From: Fratercula arctica | Lineage: Eukaryota; Chordata; Aves; Charadriiformes; Alcidae | DNA: 64,000 bases | Assembly: GCA_947846985.1 (NCBI GenBank) | Contig: CANTUZ010000007.1 | Location: forward strand, 30,198,355 to 30,262,354 | Direction of reading: 5' to 3' | Part shown: positions 1 to 13,900 of the stretch, one piece after another | Position numbering within the stretch: position 1 is the stretch's first letter | Layout of the letters: each line of letters starts with the position of its first letter | Program-made: the position numbers and the translations under genes | The notes under the pieces: model-generated | Told to the model about the DNA's origin: nothing | The model's database searches: none | The model's input: the letters and a program-made list of their open reading frames with translations, nothing else

Positions 1-3000
1 TTAGAATTTCTTCATCCATTTAATCCAAATATTTTCATCTGATTTCCTTTAGCATCAAACCTGGTATCTTATATCTCAATATTTTAGCATGTTGGGACTG
101 AATTGTTTGTACACTCTTGGATATTGCAATTCCTTTTCTTTCTTTTATGATAACCCTGCCATTATCATTTTCTTTCAGCTACTCTCCTAAAAGAACTTCA
201 GTGCTGAGATGACTTGCTAACTGTCATAAAATTATTTGTGAATTTCTAGTGAATGTTACTGAGAATAAAAGGGCAATAAGGGTCAGAAGAATGCTGATAA
301 TACATGACTCGGCTATGTAAGGCTCTTACAACAGAAAACTTTGAATTCAGTCAAAAATAGATTGCAGATAATAGTCTTATTACACGAAGTACAAAGTTAC
401 AAAGGGGTTACTGCTCTTGTAATCCAGTTTACTTGTGAAATTCAGGAGTATTATAAACCCTAAACAGTTTGGGACAGATATGACATTTAGGTGGCCTTGG
501 TACATTTAGAATAAACTTTTCTAAAAAACCGTGAGGGAAGGTTTTCTTTTGTGTCCCTTCCTTTCTGATACTGGATGTAAATATGCAGATATTTTTTCTC
601 TTTAAAAGTTTTGTCTCTGATCATGATTCAAGGACCTTTGAAACCTTATATGTACAGAAAGACCAGAGTAGCCAAGAATGTAATTAGGAAAATCAAACAT
701 TGCATAATATAAAAATGAGGGGGTTTTCAGTTCTGGGGTTTAGTTTCTTAGCATATACTCTCATGCAGTCGTTACGCTTCATGCAAAATGCGGGTACTAG
801 GTGAGGTCACCACAAGGTGCACAAACAGCAGGCGGCATTTTCTCTTGCCTTCCTGCATGTGAGTTAAGAATGATACGGCATTTTGATACAATATATTAAT
901 GAAAGGAGATGATCTTCAACTGCTAGATCACAGGTTTTAGCCAAGGACTGTGCAGTTCAAGTCTGAGATAGCTCTGTATTATCACAAATGGATAAAGAAG
1001 GATACAAAATGGCTTTTGCATGATTATATGGATAGGAGGGAGCAGGTGACTCTTTCTGTTTTCTCTTACTGTGCATTTGTTTAGCTAAGGACTGTGTGTG
1101 GTAGCTGTTCATGTCTCACCTTACCTTCTTAACAGAGTCCCTGTTTCCTCTATATTGCCATTTTTTTGATAACACAAGGAACTCTCCTGATCTGTGCAGA
1201 GTTTAGCTGCAATGTAAGCTTATCAAAGCCAGAAAAACGGGAGAGTTTTTCTCCTTTTTAAAAACTTTTGCAATGTAGCTCTTGTCCTTGCTACTGTAAG
1301 TCTGTGCAGCGTCACATAACACTTCATCTAATAACCCTTCATCAACCTGGTACACACCAATTCATTTTTAACCACAAGCAAACCTCGTATCAGCAATGAA
1401 GAGGATCACTTCTGCATATCCTTTAGCCCAACAGGAGAGCATACCAGAGAATAAATACAGCTTGGGTATATAAATGTTTTCTTTCTTTTGGCAACGGGTT
1501 TGCTAGAAAATTGCGTTTTGAAATTGGTGAGAAATTTCTCCCCGGAGGCATATTTTAGAAGTGATGCTTGGGCAAAATACATTTGTGGGGGAGGGGGCTC
1601 TTTCTTTAAGTACAAATTTTCGGTTTTTTCAGTACCTGTGCTATTCAGTGCTGAGTGCATCACTTCTTATCGTGGTCCAAATGGAAATGCTGCTAGGAAG
1701 ATCTTCTGTTACAACGTTCAAAGAAAAGGTCACTTTGCAGTGACTATTTCTTACCCTAATTGTAATTAAAAATTCACACAAGATTTTATTTTCTGTTATT
1801 TGTTCAGCTTTAATCATTTGTTTGTTGTAAGAAAGGGAAAACATGAAGGATTTCAGATATCCTCTCCTCAGAACAGCTTGTAAATCACCCTGTAAACTTA
1901 CTAATATTTAATGCTTTCTGCTGGCAATAGCTTCAGCTTTGTAGATAGATTCTTTTTGTTTTCCCCCAGTTCTCTTCCCGTGGATCTTGGCACTTTGTCA
2001 CTTGGTTAAGAATACTTATCAGGCTTGTAAAGAGCAGGCAGGAGCTGCAGGAAAGCTAGTTGTGTTATCAGCTGAAGTAGGCCGAGTGCTTGGATCACAC
2101 GTGCTTGTCTCCAACTTCCTGGCTCAGCCAGCATTGCATGTGTGAGGTGGAGAGAGGAATAATGACCTTACTTAAGCTCACCTTCTCACAGTGTTCTCAG
2201 CTACTGAGACCCACCTTGATCAGCTGTTGAGGCTTAGCTCCTTAGCTGTAGCGCAGACTCACATCCTGCCAGCTGGGTTGAGGAGGTGGTGGACAGTTGG
2301 GGCTGTCTTGAGATGTTGCTGATAAATCCACCAGTGTTCTTCTGGCATATCTGTGAGCATGCCAGCATGAAACAACATCCCTGAATTATTCTAAGAAACT
2401 AATCTATTCTAAGTCTGCTCTATGAACATATGCTTGTCGCAGTCAAGAGCACTGATATATTGTGAGGTCTGTTGTCTTGACATGGCCGTTGTGAAAAGTC
2501 TATCTGATAGTCAGACAAAGACTGAAATTGTTACTCTTCATGAAGAACTTCAAAGGTAGTCACAGTTGACTTAGCATCTAAAATGGGCATTTTAATGCAG
2601 TCTAGTTAATATTATGCGTGGGGACATTTGGATATAAAGTAAGAATTGAGAGTATTTTATGTCCTTATAAAGTTGAATGTTACATTTGTTCTTATAACTT
2701 GGAAAACTTGTTTGTGTAACATGGCATTGTTAGTTTAAAAATAGCAAGCTGATATTTAATGAGGGCTCTTAATGCAATGACAAGAGTCTTAGTTCTCAGG
2801 CTAATGAGAAGCAGGAACAGATAAAATAGTACAAATAGATGCTACCTACCTATTAGTTTCAATTGCTGGTTTAATACACAGCAGGTTATTGTTACCTTAG
2901 TTATGTCCCTCTTGCTACTCATTTCCATGTGAGGTTGCAATATTCAGCTACTATGTCATTGCCCTGCAATAGCAGTATATACTGTGTCCCTGTGAAGGAC

Positions 3001-3676
3001 TGTATCTGTGGTGGGTTTCCACTGAAAAAAAAAAACCTCTGCAAAAATCAAATTATCCCTCTCCTTAGAGCTTATTTAGAAAAACTCTCTCAGAAAAATG
3101 AATGAAATAATTTTACATGGAAGGATTTTAGCTTTCACGTTTCACTGATAGTGGTAAAGAATTACTCAGGGTTTCAAAAACCATGTATTTCTAGATCAGT
3201 TTAATCTACCCAGTGTAGATTTCTGTGTATCAGGTACTGCATTTTACTGGTACTTTCTTTAAGGCTATATCCTAAAGAAAGGGATCATCTTGGACAGACT
3301 GGCAAGGTTGTCATTCAAGAAGCGTAAACCTTCTCCCCTGTGCAATTAGGGAACAAGCTCACTACTGACCGACTAACCCTGCCAGTTATGCTTCACTGAG
3401 GAGTAACTTGTCAAATGTCACTTTTTTAGCCTGAAAACAAGAATTCCTGAATGCTCTTTAAGATGAGTAGCTGCTACAAAGAGATTTGTTTCCTTCAATA
3501 AAGAACCTGCTGGAAGTCACAACCACAAGGTTAGTGGGTCTTAGAAGGGTTTTAGGGCTCAAATAAGTCATCAGATAGGGACAGTCCTGTCTGCTTCGCC
3601 CACCACCAGCTGAATTCAAGTGTAAGGTGGTTGCTGTCAAGTTGGGGGATTTTCTTACTGTGATTAATTTATTTGT
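1..3676. other. Gene-less AT-rich DNA
   Basis: No exon, RNA gene or recognised repeat is visible. Frames of 60-93 codons around 1.4-1.85 kb overlap on both strands and show no domain, so they look like chance. The 2.03-2.35 kb part is somewhat richer in G and C than its surroundings but matches no family I know. It could be intron or intergenic; the sequence does not decide. Confidence 0.6.
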
Positions 3677-3695
3677 AAAAAAAAAAAAAAAAAAA
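3677..3695. repeat. A19 homopolymer
   Basis: An uninterrupted run of 19 A. There is no AATAAA in the roughly 40 bases before it and no recognisable transcript upstream, so it is more likely a mononucleotide microsatellite than a retrocopy tail. Confidence 0.9.
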
Positions 3696-5494
3696 GTTTT
3701 CTCGTTTCCTTGAAGAGTGGCAGGAACAAAATAAGCAAGCAGCATTCCTTCTCTCACCTTTCTGGAAGGACTGTACACTGGATGCAGAGTCCGTCTGCTT
3801 TAGGAGGTGCAGAGCTGTCCTGCTCAGCTCTGTCTCATAGTTTGGTCTACACTGGGCGCTTTTGAAATAATGTAGAAATTACACCTGTTAGTTCCACGCG
3901 TCTCTCTGACCACTTTGTCTCAGGTGGTAGCACCAGGCATCCTCTTTTGTGATTTTACTATACAGAGGATTTTAATCTGAGTGCTTAGTATTCATTTATT
4001 TAAATGAGATCAGTTAACATATTTGCTTCCAACTCCCATAGAGGAGGACCATTAATACCTCATTCCTAACAATGTATCTACAAAACTCCGTGCATATAAA
4101 GTAGTATATGGAAATTTCCCCTGCTTGCAGGTTAGCCACTAGACTGTTGTTATCGTTCCTAAATTCTAGTAGCCTAACAGAAGAGTGTGCTCTTGCAGTG
4201 AAATCTTACTAGAACTATTAGGGAAGGATTTTGTAAAATATGTTGCATGCATAATGTTGTACATGATCAAATCAATTAGTGCACCTGGCTGGAACAGCTG
4301 TATTTTATTCCTTAAAGCAAGGACATCTCTGAAGACTTGGCTGAAATAGGGTACGATTATGGGTTTTGCACTAGGAAAGGGTTAATGCCTTTAGTGGGTG
4401 GTTTGAAAGCCCGGATTGACAGTAGCCTGCTAAGGAGTGAGCTTGACATTCAAGGAAACTACAAATACAAGCAGGTGAAGCAAGAACAAGCAATAATTGC
4501 AGGCCAATTACCTTTTTTTAGCAATTCCCCACCAATGAATGTGAAATAAAAGAAAATAAAAAGTTTTTGCCCAACACAGAGACTATTGATAAACTTTTAA
4601 GGCAGAAAGTTTGTAGAACGACTTGAAGTAGTAGTGCGTCTAATGTTTATTGCATTTGCTGGTAAGCTTGGAAGTTTTCTTAATAGGATGGTCAGGAATC
4701 AGTCAAACAGAGAAACTATAGCCTGGGAAAAAAAGTACCCTTTTGTTCTCTTTTATTGGTTTGAATTTTCTCCAAGTGAGTAAGTCAAGCAGAACAGGAA
4801 GTCTTGAAAGCATTTGTTCTCTTGCTCGCCTAAACTTGGCTGCTCTGCAGTGCTAAAATCCCAAATCTGCAGCTGAAGAGGTGAGATTTAAAAACTGTGG
4901 ATACAGTTTGAAATAAATAAGCATTTCAAAAACTGAATTTCGATGTTTCTGTGATAGAAATGAGAGAAGTTACTTGTACGTAGATTAAAATAGACAGCCT
5001 CATCTTGATGATGCCCCCTTCTTCCTAAGCTTTGGATTTATATTGTATTTTCATTCTTCAAGGATATGATGCTTTTCAGTTCCCCAGTGTTCCCTAGCAT
5101 GTCTCAAGTTTTAAAAAGCTGTTGTTTTATTTCTAACAATCCTGAACTGCTTGGAATAATAAGAATTTGTTTATGTCCTTGTAAGGAGAGAAAGAGAGAG
5201 GGAGAGGGAAGTATTTGTTCCTTTGTGTTTCTTGATGCACAGCATGTGTAGATCACTAGATAACTAGTTGCTGTTCTTCTCTGTAGCTTTTGTGAGGAGA
5301 TGTGCTGAGGGAGCATGTCCTCTCCTTCTGGGTTCCAGGTCAGATCTCGTTATGTGCCATGTAGAAAAGGAAAGGGAAAGATACAAAAATCTGACAACAT
5401 CCTTTAACTTAGTTGAACTGACTAAGGTACACACGTGACTCTGCGCTGTAGCATGTTAGACTTGGTCATGACGCATGTTGTGATTGGACTTAAG
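3696..5494. other. Gene-less AT-rich DNA with GA-rich patch
   Basis: No supported gene. A purine patch of GAGA type lies at about 5187-5210. The 70-codon frame at 4337-4549 has no recognisable domain. The surrounding 4.25-4.56 kb has a mixed, low-repeat texture that could be conserved noncoding DNA, but that cannot be shown without an alignment. Confidence 0.5.
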
Positions 5495-5554
5495 ATCACA
5501 GAATCTAGAATTGCCTAGGTTGGAAGGGACCTGTCAGATCATCTAGTCCAAGGA
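5495..5554 (-). mobile_element. CR1 LINE 3'-end stub
   Basis: The motif TTGGAAGGGACCT followed by ATCATCTAGTCCA is the reverse complement of the CR1 3' end, in which GACTAGATGAT precedes the AGGTCCCTTCCAA motif. Only about 60 bases remain, preceded by a degenerate CACAGAATC tail. CR1 copies are typically truncated at the 5' end during reverse transcription, so a short 3' stub is the usual form. It has no coding capacity. Confidence 0.85.
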
Positions 5555-8500
5555 GACTTAGTGCACTTGGTGCAGATTGATGCATGCACTTCATTGCTTT
5601 CCACTCTGAAGTGTACTGTCTCCTGTAACAGGCAGTTCAAAGTTAAAATTGCCCTGCTGCTTTATGTAGCTTTGTTTTACACAATATAATACTACACTTA
5701 AGAATTTTGTTGTTCTCATCAAAATTACATAGATTAACGTAACTTCTGTGAGAAAACATGAGGCTGACAGCTTGTTTGCTAATCATGAAATAGAATATTG
5801 ATAAAAATGTGGAATGGGTTGTCTTTGATTAGCTGGCTTAAATATGTGCTACGAACAACATTTAATGCAATGATCAGTCATTTTATGCTTGACTGAGTCA
5901 TTTTAGCAGTGAAATAAAACTGACTTTTATGAGAAACAGTCATACAGGAGGTAGCTCAATATGTGTGTTTTAATTGTTGCTGCTTTTCTTTTTATGAGGT
6001 TTCAGAACATCCTGTGTTTTTTACAACGATTCACTGGTGTGCTGGGGACGAAGGCTTTACGTACAAAGAAGAGTAACTGGCTAACAGCCAAAAATAAAAA
6101 CAAATACACATTGTTAAATTTATTGCCTATATAAAATACATAATTCTCTATTCTGCTTATTAACCTTTTCTGCAATCTAGTTTGCATTCAGGAAATGAAA
6201 TCCCTTACTAGTTAAAGGGCACTGTGTTATGCACTATAGTAATATTAAAATACAAGATGTGTAGCTTGGTGGCAGGAAAAAAAACAGTCCCTCAAACCCA
6301 AAGGATTAACTGACTTGTCATAATAAACATAGCACATGCATGACTTGGTTTAAAGTTCTTCTCTGGCAACTGACAGGTCATTTTGTCCTGTCATCCCTTA
6401 TGGTTACTTGCGTCCTCACTTGAAAAACTTATTGCCAGGTCTGAAAATGTATCTCGGCACTGAAACGCAGTGGGATTCTTAGGAATGAGTGGTAGTCCAG
6501 CACAGTGATAATAAGTGGTGGTGTTTGGAATGTTTGAGGGTGTTTTTAAAGATTAATAATTTTATTTTCACTTTGTAACTATTCTTAAATATATATTTTG
6601 AGTGGTATTACCCACACATTTAGTTTTTCCCAAAACCTCCCTAGAATAATTTGTGTTTTAAAACATCATCACAAGCCAAATATGATTATTTTCAATGTAA
6701 TTCTGAAAATATGAAACTTGCTTAAATAAAAAAAAAAATAGTAATGAATCCTCTTCTACTTCATGATCAAAACTGTTTGCACTTCATGTAAAAGCTCCAT
6801 AGCATCTTGCAGGCGATTCAAAAAATTGATAGAGGTTTGCCAAAACCAAACCAAATACTTGATCACCTCATTCTGGGGATGGGACTGTTGCTCAGGTGCC
6901 TTCCAGAATTTTGTCTAGAAGCAGAGAGAATTGTGGAAGGCATATTTCCAGGCAGAAAGTGAAGTAGTAATTTATACCCCAAGATAAAGTACTGGGAAAT
7001 GCACAATGAAGTATTTCATAGCTTCCTGAAGAGGAGGAATTCATTACATTTTCCTCAATGGTGATTCAGATTATTCCCTTCAAGTAATTATTTGATCAGA
7101 GGTGCTTTTGCTTCTTCAAAGGAAACATAAGAAATATCTCCCTGGGTGCTTATATTAGTATTTGTTTAGGGTAGATTGCTATTTGTCTTCCAGATGTCTT
7201 CATCTTTGCTGTTCAAGGGGAAGAAATTCAGAGTTTATTCACAAACTTTACCTTTGTCTCATCAGAGAATGCTGATTTTCTTTTACAAGGTATAGAAGGG
7301 AACACAACAATCAGATATACACATTTATGAAATATAAGTGTTAGTGTTCAAGCAGGGTTGAGAAAAAAGAGGGAGCACTTAGAGCGTTAACAGACCGATG
7401 TCAAGTATCTATGTTTCTCTTTGAACATGTTTTAATTTTCAAGGGCCGATGGTAGGAATGTAATATCAAAACAGGATGTTTTGCAAAATTAAGTAAACAA
7501 AGTACTGCACACGTAAACATCGCTTGCAAAATGTAGCTTGAGTTGGAAAAAAAATTATCCCTTATATAATTGATGGAAAGAGAAAAATAAAGAATTCTAA
7601 TCTGCCCCTCGCATTATACCAGTGGAATGTAATTCATACTTAAGACTCTGCATATTTATACCCACTATGTGACTTTTACTTGTACTGTATTATTTTCTTA
7701 TGAACTGCATTCATACTTCTGTATTAACTGTTATTTGTCTCCTAAATATATAGTATATTTTAAATATATTTTGCGTTTACAGGGAAATGCCAATTTGGGA
7801 TCCTCCCTAACTTTTCCTTCCAAAGATAAAATAGGAATTCAAGTCAACAGAAATGGTAGCAGTTAATTAAAGCAATTACTTTCAATGTTATTACATGGCA
7901 AAGGAAGGCTTGAGCTGGAACATTTTCTTTCTCTCATCCTCAGTGATTTTGGATTTGAAATCTGGATGGCTTCATAGCTTTCATCTTTCTCTGTAAGCAA
8001 ATGAAGCCATTGGACAGAAAAAAGGAATTACAGCTCCCGCAGTTCCAATCCTGTTTGGTATCTCCCACTTAAAGTTTCTCATTCAGTGTCCATTGGTTTA
8101 CATATAGATGAACAATGTTATTGTCATACATCACATTGTTTTTTTTAATTTATACTCATATAAATTGAGAGCTGTGTATCTGACTCTGTCTATCTCTCCT
8201 TCTGCAGTCTTCTTTAAAAAACCGCATTGGTTTTAGGTTCTCTCTTCTGGTGAATCAGCTCTGAGAGACGGGGAGCACAAGACCCAAAGCTTGTTTCTGT
8301 CTCCATGGTAGGACACTCACCACAACTTCACTGTGTGCGTGAAGCAGTTTATTTTACTAGTAGTATATCAGGAATAAACCTCTTTTATCCATTGGTATAT
8401 TTACTTGGGCCATCATATAGGAGGCATTCATGTCTAGAACAAGAGTTTGTTGGGGAAACAAAATGTAAAGGTTTACTGAATTCTCAGAATATTAGCATTA

Positions 8501-8640
8501 GTTGCTTGTTTCATTTTTTTCCTCAGGTGAATAGGAAAAATTAGGAACTGACAGTATCCCCATGTTGAACTAAAACACAGCCGTTCCTTTTTTCTCTTTT
8601 ACCAAAAGGTGAAGTGAACTTACAAAGGTATTTTCAGGTT
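5555..8640. other. Gene-less AT-rich DNA
   Basis: No exon, RNA gene or repeat family recognised over about 3.1 kb. Frames of 61-79 codons near 6.0, 7.7 and 8.3 kb are isolated, AT-driven and without domains. Poly(A/T) patches are short. Confidence 0.6.
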
Positions 8641-8649
8641 TTATGATTA

Positions 8650-8930
8650 GCTGTTGTCTGTTGGAGGCAATACTGGAAATAGCCATTGCAGAACCAAATG
8701 TTCAAACATAGGGGCTGGTGGCAGCAGAGCTCCTGTGCTGAGCACCGCTCCTCCTGGAGCACAACAAAGGGTGGCCTTCAAGGCACCAGCGGTGCTAGTT
8801 CCAGCTCCTCCTCTGGAGCCTTCTTCAAGAATTGGAGACATTCTCCAATTTCCCCCTTGTCTGCCTCGTGAGAATAGATGTCTGAGAAAGGTAAGAGCAA
8901 CCACTGGTGAAACAAAATGCCATAGTTAGG
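8650..8930. other. GC-rich block of unknown nature
   Basis: About 280 bases with clearly higher G and C than the flanks. Three plus-strand and minus-strand frames stay open across it, as expected when stop codons are rare in GC-rich DNA. The plus frame from 8654 is rich in Ala, Pro, Gly and Ser with no recognisable domain. A splice-donor-like GAAAG|GTAAGAG lies at about 8888, so an exon is conceivable. It could equally be an old repeat fragment. I do not recognise it. Confidence 0.3.
8830..8850. repeat. Perfect 9-bp inverted repeat, 3-base loop
   Basis: AATTGGAGA and TCTCCAATT are exact reverse complements separated by CAT. They lie inside the GC-rich block at 8.65-8.93 kb. A hairpin this short may arise by chance in 64 kb. 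Confidence 0.85.
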
Positions 8931-10519
8931 AATGAGCTGTCTGAAGGAATTTTGTTTATTTTTTCTTCTGTCGTGGCATATAAATGGAAAGGGGTTGGCA
9001 GCACTTATCACAGTAGAAAGAGCAACACTGTAAAAATTAAAAAAGAGGACTTGACAAACATGTAAAGTGGTTTTTAATTTCAGACACCCTGGAGCATGAT
9101 GCATTTGAAAATTTTTAATTGGAAGCTTGAAGTTTGATAGATTTAATTGCAAAAGATAGTTGAAGTCCTGAGCCCAAGGAGTACAAACAAGAATGTGTAT
9201 AGTTTTGAAGCTTTCTTTTAATGTTAGAGAGCCACCATGTGCATAATACGTGCCTTGTTTGTATCATCCATGCTGAGACCCCTCCTTCCACAAGTGACCA
9301 AGTTAATCTCTACTTTTCAAAGCCTGTATTTTTGTATCTTGGAAGCTATAAAATGCACATATTAAAGGAATGTAAGTGGGGGAATTCGTAAACCTGAGGC
9401 CTGCCAAGGAACCATAGGAACCACACAGGGCTTTTTTGTCTGCCAATATGGAAGCTGATAGCACTGCACATGTTATCAGCTGTCGAGTTAAAATCACTCT
9501 GTTATGTCCTGAACAGGGTTATAACACATTTTTTCAGAGAAAAAATTCTGAGTTTATATCACGTGTTGGGGTTTGGGGTTTTTTTTGAGGGTGGGTGGTG
9601 GTGGCTTTTTTGTCCTTTGTTAGGCTTACTTTATAAATACCTTTATTTCAGTAATTCTTTCGGATTTACTCAAATTTTCCAGCAGACAAATTGCATATAT
9701 ATGTCATCATCTTACTTAAATGCAGGGTTTGGGTTTGTTTGTTTGTTTTAATCATACTGTCACAGTATATTCAAACACCATTCACTGACACCCCTGTTTA
9801 CTCACGTAAATAGATAGGTCTGCAGAATTAATCAGATCCATCTGTGGGTCAGCAAATTTATGTATTCCTCTGATAAACGGTGTATGCTTCATTAAGAAGG
9901 GGGTTTTATTATTATTGTTAGGCATTGTTAGTGCCTGTACTGGTTAAAGCTTGGAGAGCTTAGTGCTTGTGATGAATCTGCCTACAATCATGTCATATAG
10001 GAAAGTTTCTCCTTCATCCTGGTCCCTGAAGGTGTCTCTGTTTAGAGGAACATTTTTAGTTACACTTTATAATGTTGCAAATCTTCCTTTGGGTTTTGTA
10101 GGGACAGATCGAGAAGGAATCTTATCTGGAAGCCAGGAAAAACAATCAACTCGAGAGCTGAGATGAGAGTTAGAAATACTGATGCTGTGAACAGACTGAA
10201 AGGCAGATAGGTTTCTTCCAGTGTTTGAGATTGCTGGGCCAGTTGCTGCCTGTCTTACCCTGCTGGCTGGGGTCAGCACCTCCAGGTGTTGACCCAAGTA
10301 AAGAGCTGCTAAAATAAAAGTAAGAAACTATTAGAATATTTTGTTTGCTTGTTTGTTAATTTACTGGCTCTTCAATTTTGTATTTTTCCATACTTGTTTG
10401 GTTTAGAACTTGGAGGTTGATTTGGGTTTTGTTCTTCTAAGATTTATTATCAAATGTCTCTTCCATTCAAAATATCATAGTTGAGGAGATAGCTGGAAAA
10501 ATAATTACACTTACATAAG
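8931..10519. other. Gene-less DNA with a G-rich motif
   Basis: No gene recognised. At 9568-9595 the plus strand holds GGGG, GGGG, GGG and GGG tracts separated by loops of 3, about 10 and 1 bases, which fits a loose G-quadruplex pattern. A GTTTGTTTGTTT patch follows at about 9730. The 71-codon frame at 9951-10166 and its antisense shadow show no domain. Confidence 0.5.
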
Positions 10520-10930
10520 TGGTGAGGAGTCTGGAGTACAAGTGTTATGAGGATCAGCTGAGGGAGCTGGGGTTGTTCAGCCTGGAGAAAAGGAGGCTGA
10601 GGGGAGACCTTATGGCTCTCTACAACTACCTGAAAGGAGGGTGTAGCAAGGTGGGGGTTGGTCTCTTCTCTCAAGAGGAAACAGCCTCAAGTTGCACCAG
10701 GGGAGGTTTAGATTGGATATTAGGAAGAATTTCTTCACTGAAAGGGTTATCAAGCATTGGAAGAGGCTGCCCAGGGAAGTGGTGGAGTCACCATCCCTGG
10801 AGGTATTTAAAAGATGGGTAGATGTGGTGCTGAGGGCCATGGTTTAGGGGTAGATTTCGCAGTGTGTGGTTAACAGTTGGACTCGATGATCTTAAAAGTC
10901 TTTTCCAACTTAAACGATTCAATGATTCTG
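10520..10930 (+). mobile_element. CR1 LINE, 5'-truncated 3' portion
   Basis: Plus-strand CR1 3' part. Landmarks in order are GAGGGAGCTGGGGTTGTTCAG, which encodes the ELGLF block of the ORF2 C-terminus; CTGGAGAAAAGGAGGCTGAG; GAAGAATTTCTTCACTGA; GGCTGCCCAGGGAAGTGG; GGACTCGATGATCTT; and a degenerate terminal repeat CGATTCAATGATTCTG. It begins inside ORF2, so it is a 5'-truncated copy. The reading frame is broken relative to ORF2 and only scattered segments of it are readable. It is inactive. Confidence 0.95.
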
Positions 10931-13900
10931 TAACAGAGAGACAGCTGGTGATAAATCATGCTAAGTATAAACCTTCTTCCCATTTTCCCAAATATAAACA
11001 GCTTTTACAGCAAAACTTTAGAGTACTACTTAACCTTACTTTTGAGTAATCTAGGAGTGAAACATTGGTACTAATATTTTAGCATTTTCTCAATCACAAT
11101 AGGATGCTGAACTGTGTAATTCTATATAAGCATTGTTTTTCAAATATATGTGCACTCTGTGTGGGTAAAAGTTTTCTCAAAAGGTTTGAAAATAACAATC
11201 ATATAATATTAGTATCTAATTCATTTATCTGTTGTGCTTTTTGGAAGATTAAAGCTTTATAATTTGTTGGAAATATCTAAGAATTACACGGTTAAATTAA
11301 TGAAGTGGTTTTGCTCCTCTGTTGAGTACAAACATCATTAGTATTGAAAGATTATTACTGAAATACAAGCTTCACTTAGTAACAAGGCTTAGTGCAGCTA
11401 TTTTGTGCAATGTTCCTTTCAAAATGCAATTAGTGAAAGTACTTTTCTCATTAATAGCTTGTATAGGGCTGGTTAAAATAACAAACAGTTTTTTCAATGA
11501 AATGAAATTGTTCCCATCTACACATTAGCTTATGAAGAGTGGGGTGTAGGTTTTTTGGTTTTGGTATTTCTGTTGAAAATTCAAGACACTGATGGGGGGA
11601 ATACATAAAAAACAAGTGGAAAGGTAGGAAACTAACTAATAACCTGCTTTGTGTTCACGTGTTTTGCTGTGAAACTACTAAACTAATTCTGAAAAAAATG
11701 TTCAGTGCAATGTTATATGGTCTTGCTTCTGTGACTTTGCCGTTTTTATTGAAAAAAGGTATGTGTCTTTCACTGATTAGTTAATTATTCTCTGTTGCCA
11801 TACTGCTGTTTTTATTGTGTAAGTTGATTTTCTTTTAGTTGAATAGCCAATGAATGCAAAGTATCTGTGAAAAAGTATTGGGTGGCTGGTAATGGAAGGA
11901 AGGAGAATTTGTCTGTCAGTCAATTGAATACTGAAAAATGCTGCAGAATTCTCTACAATTTTACTTAATTTGTTGAAGCAATTGGGCAATACTTTTTCCT
12001 TTATTCTGATATTCCATTTAATTTTCTGTAGTTTCACTAGAAATAATCAACTGCATACATTAAAGCTGCTGTTGAAAAGAAGTAGGTTAAGGATTTAGGT
12101 CAGATTACTTGCATATACCTAAATGATATATTTTATGCCCATGAGGAGATGAGAGCTCAGATTTCAGCAATGCTGTCCTAAGATACTGAGGACATTGGAA
12201 GTTACCGTTTTGTGACAGGTATCTTTTGGAGTTGCTGGGTTCTGGCATTGAAAAGACACAATATGGGTGATGTCTTGTGGACTTCTGGTTGTTTTTTTTT
12301 CTTTATAAATTTCCTTTTAATCGCAACATCTCCCACTCATCTTTCTTTACTGCTGTCTTCACGCAGACGCAAAAAATTACATCATCTTACTGAAGATTTA
12401 GGGCCACTTTTTTAAGGTGTCCAGTTAATTCCTCTACTAAATTAGAGTTCTATTTTCACACTTTATAAATAGACATCAAATCCTGGCCATGAGGCACTGG
12501 TCACAGGTTCTTAGAACAGTTGACTATTTCTAGTATCATACCTGAACATCACATATTATTTACTTATTTTGATAGTCATATTGCAGCAGGAATGATGTTT
12601 ATTTCCTCTCTATTCCATCTCAAAGGAGAGTGGCAGCTACTCAAGCAGAAAGCTGATGTTTCTGATTTCCTAGTTTCTTATCTTTGATAAGCTGGCACTA
12701 GTGGTATTTGGGGACCTTGAACACTGGTACATTTCTGACTTCCTCTGTAGATCATTCTTGTATAACTGACATGAGCTAAAGAGTGAACTTCCTAAGGTAT
12801 GTTTGAAAAATTCAGAAAAGCTTTTCTTGTTTTTTTGTTATGTTTGTCATTACTAGGATTAATCATATCCACTCACACTATTTATATCTTTATGTTCCTT
12901 CAAGTAGTCAAGATCAAAGCCATTTCTAATTATTAAAAAGCCACCATACCATATATCTCAAATGGATGCAGAAAGGAATGCAAATTTTAAAGAAAACAAA
13001 TCCTAAAAGAGCAGTACTGCAAAACTGTGCTTCCCACACATTCCTGTTTGATTGATTGTAGCAAAGTTTAATCCCCCTTGTGAGACCTTAGTCCCCTCTC
13101 CCCCTGCTCCTCCTTCAGAATATATAACATTTAAATTCGTCTCTCTCTGGTGAATAAATCTATTTTTAACCTGTTTTCAGTAGTAATCTCACTTAACTTG
13201 GTTTTAGTATGCATTGTGCAGAAACAATGTAATTTAAGAATCATGAGATTTTGCAGGGGGAATGGGAAAGCAGTAAGTGATTCCTATACTTCATTAAACT
13301 ATTATTGGTGAAAATGTACATCACATATAAAAGAACGGTGCAGTAGGTGAAATACAGTCTTTGCTTTTCTTGCCAAACATGGCACAAAACACAAAGTGCA
13401 AGAATAAAAGCAGTTCACCAGGATTTATGTTAACTGTCTGCTCCACCTTTGGGCAATGGGTATTAGGGTATTACTATTCTGATGGTCATGGTGAATATTC
13501 TGTTATAAATGGCTTTTTTTGGTACTGTTGGCTGAATGGCAGTCAGGGACCAAAGGTCTGGGCAGTCTGGGCTCTGAATCTATAATTGATTTGCTGTTTG
13601 CTGAATTTGCTCTTTATAACTCTTGAATTCATGGTGACTGTGGTACATTGTGATAAAGATTTTTAAATTAAGATAGTTTTAAGAGAAATTTATCAAATGT
13701 ATCTTCATTTTAAAAGAGAATCTGCTTTATAGCTGACGAGGTATATTCAATATAGGAGAGAATCCGTCTTTATTTTTGAAGACTAAAACTAAAAGGAGAG
13801 TTACAATATGCAGTGCCTGTGCCGATGCGGTTGCATTTGTTGTTCCAGCAGTTCTTTCTGAACATGCTCCCTTTTGGTGTCAACACAAGCCAATAGAAGA

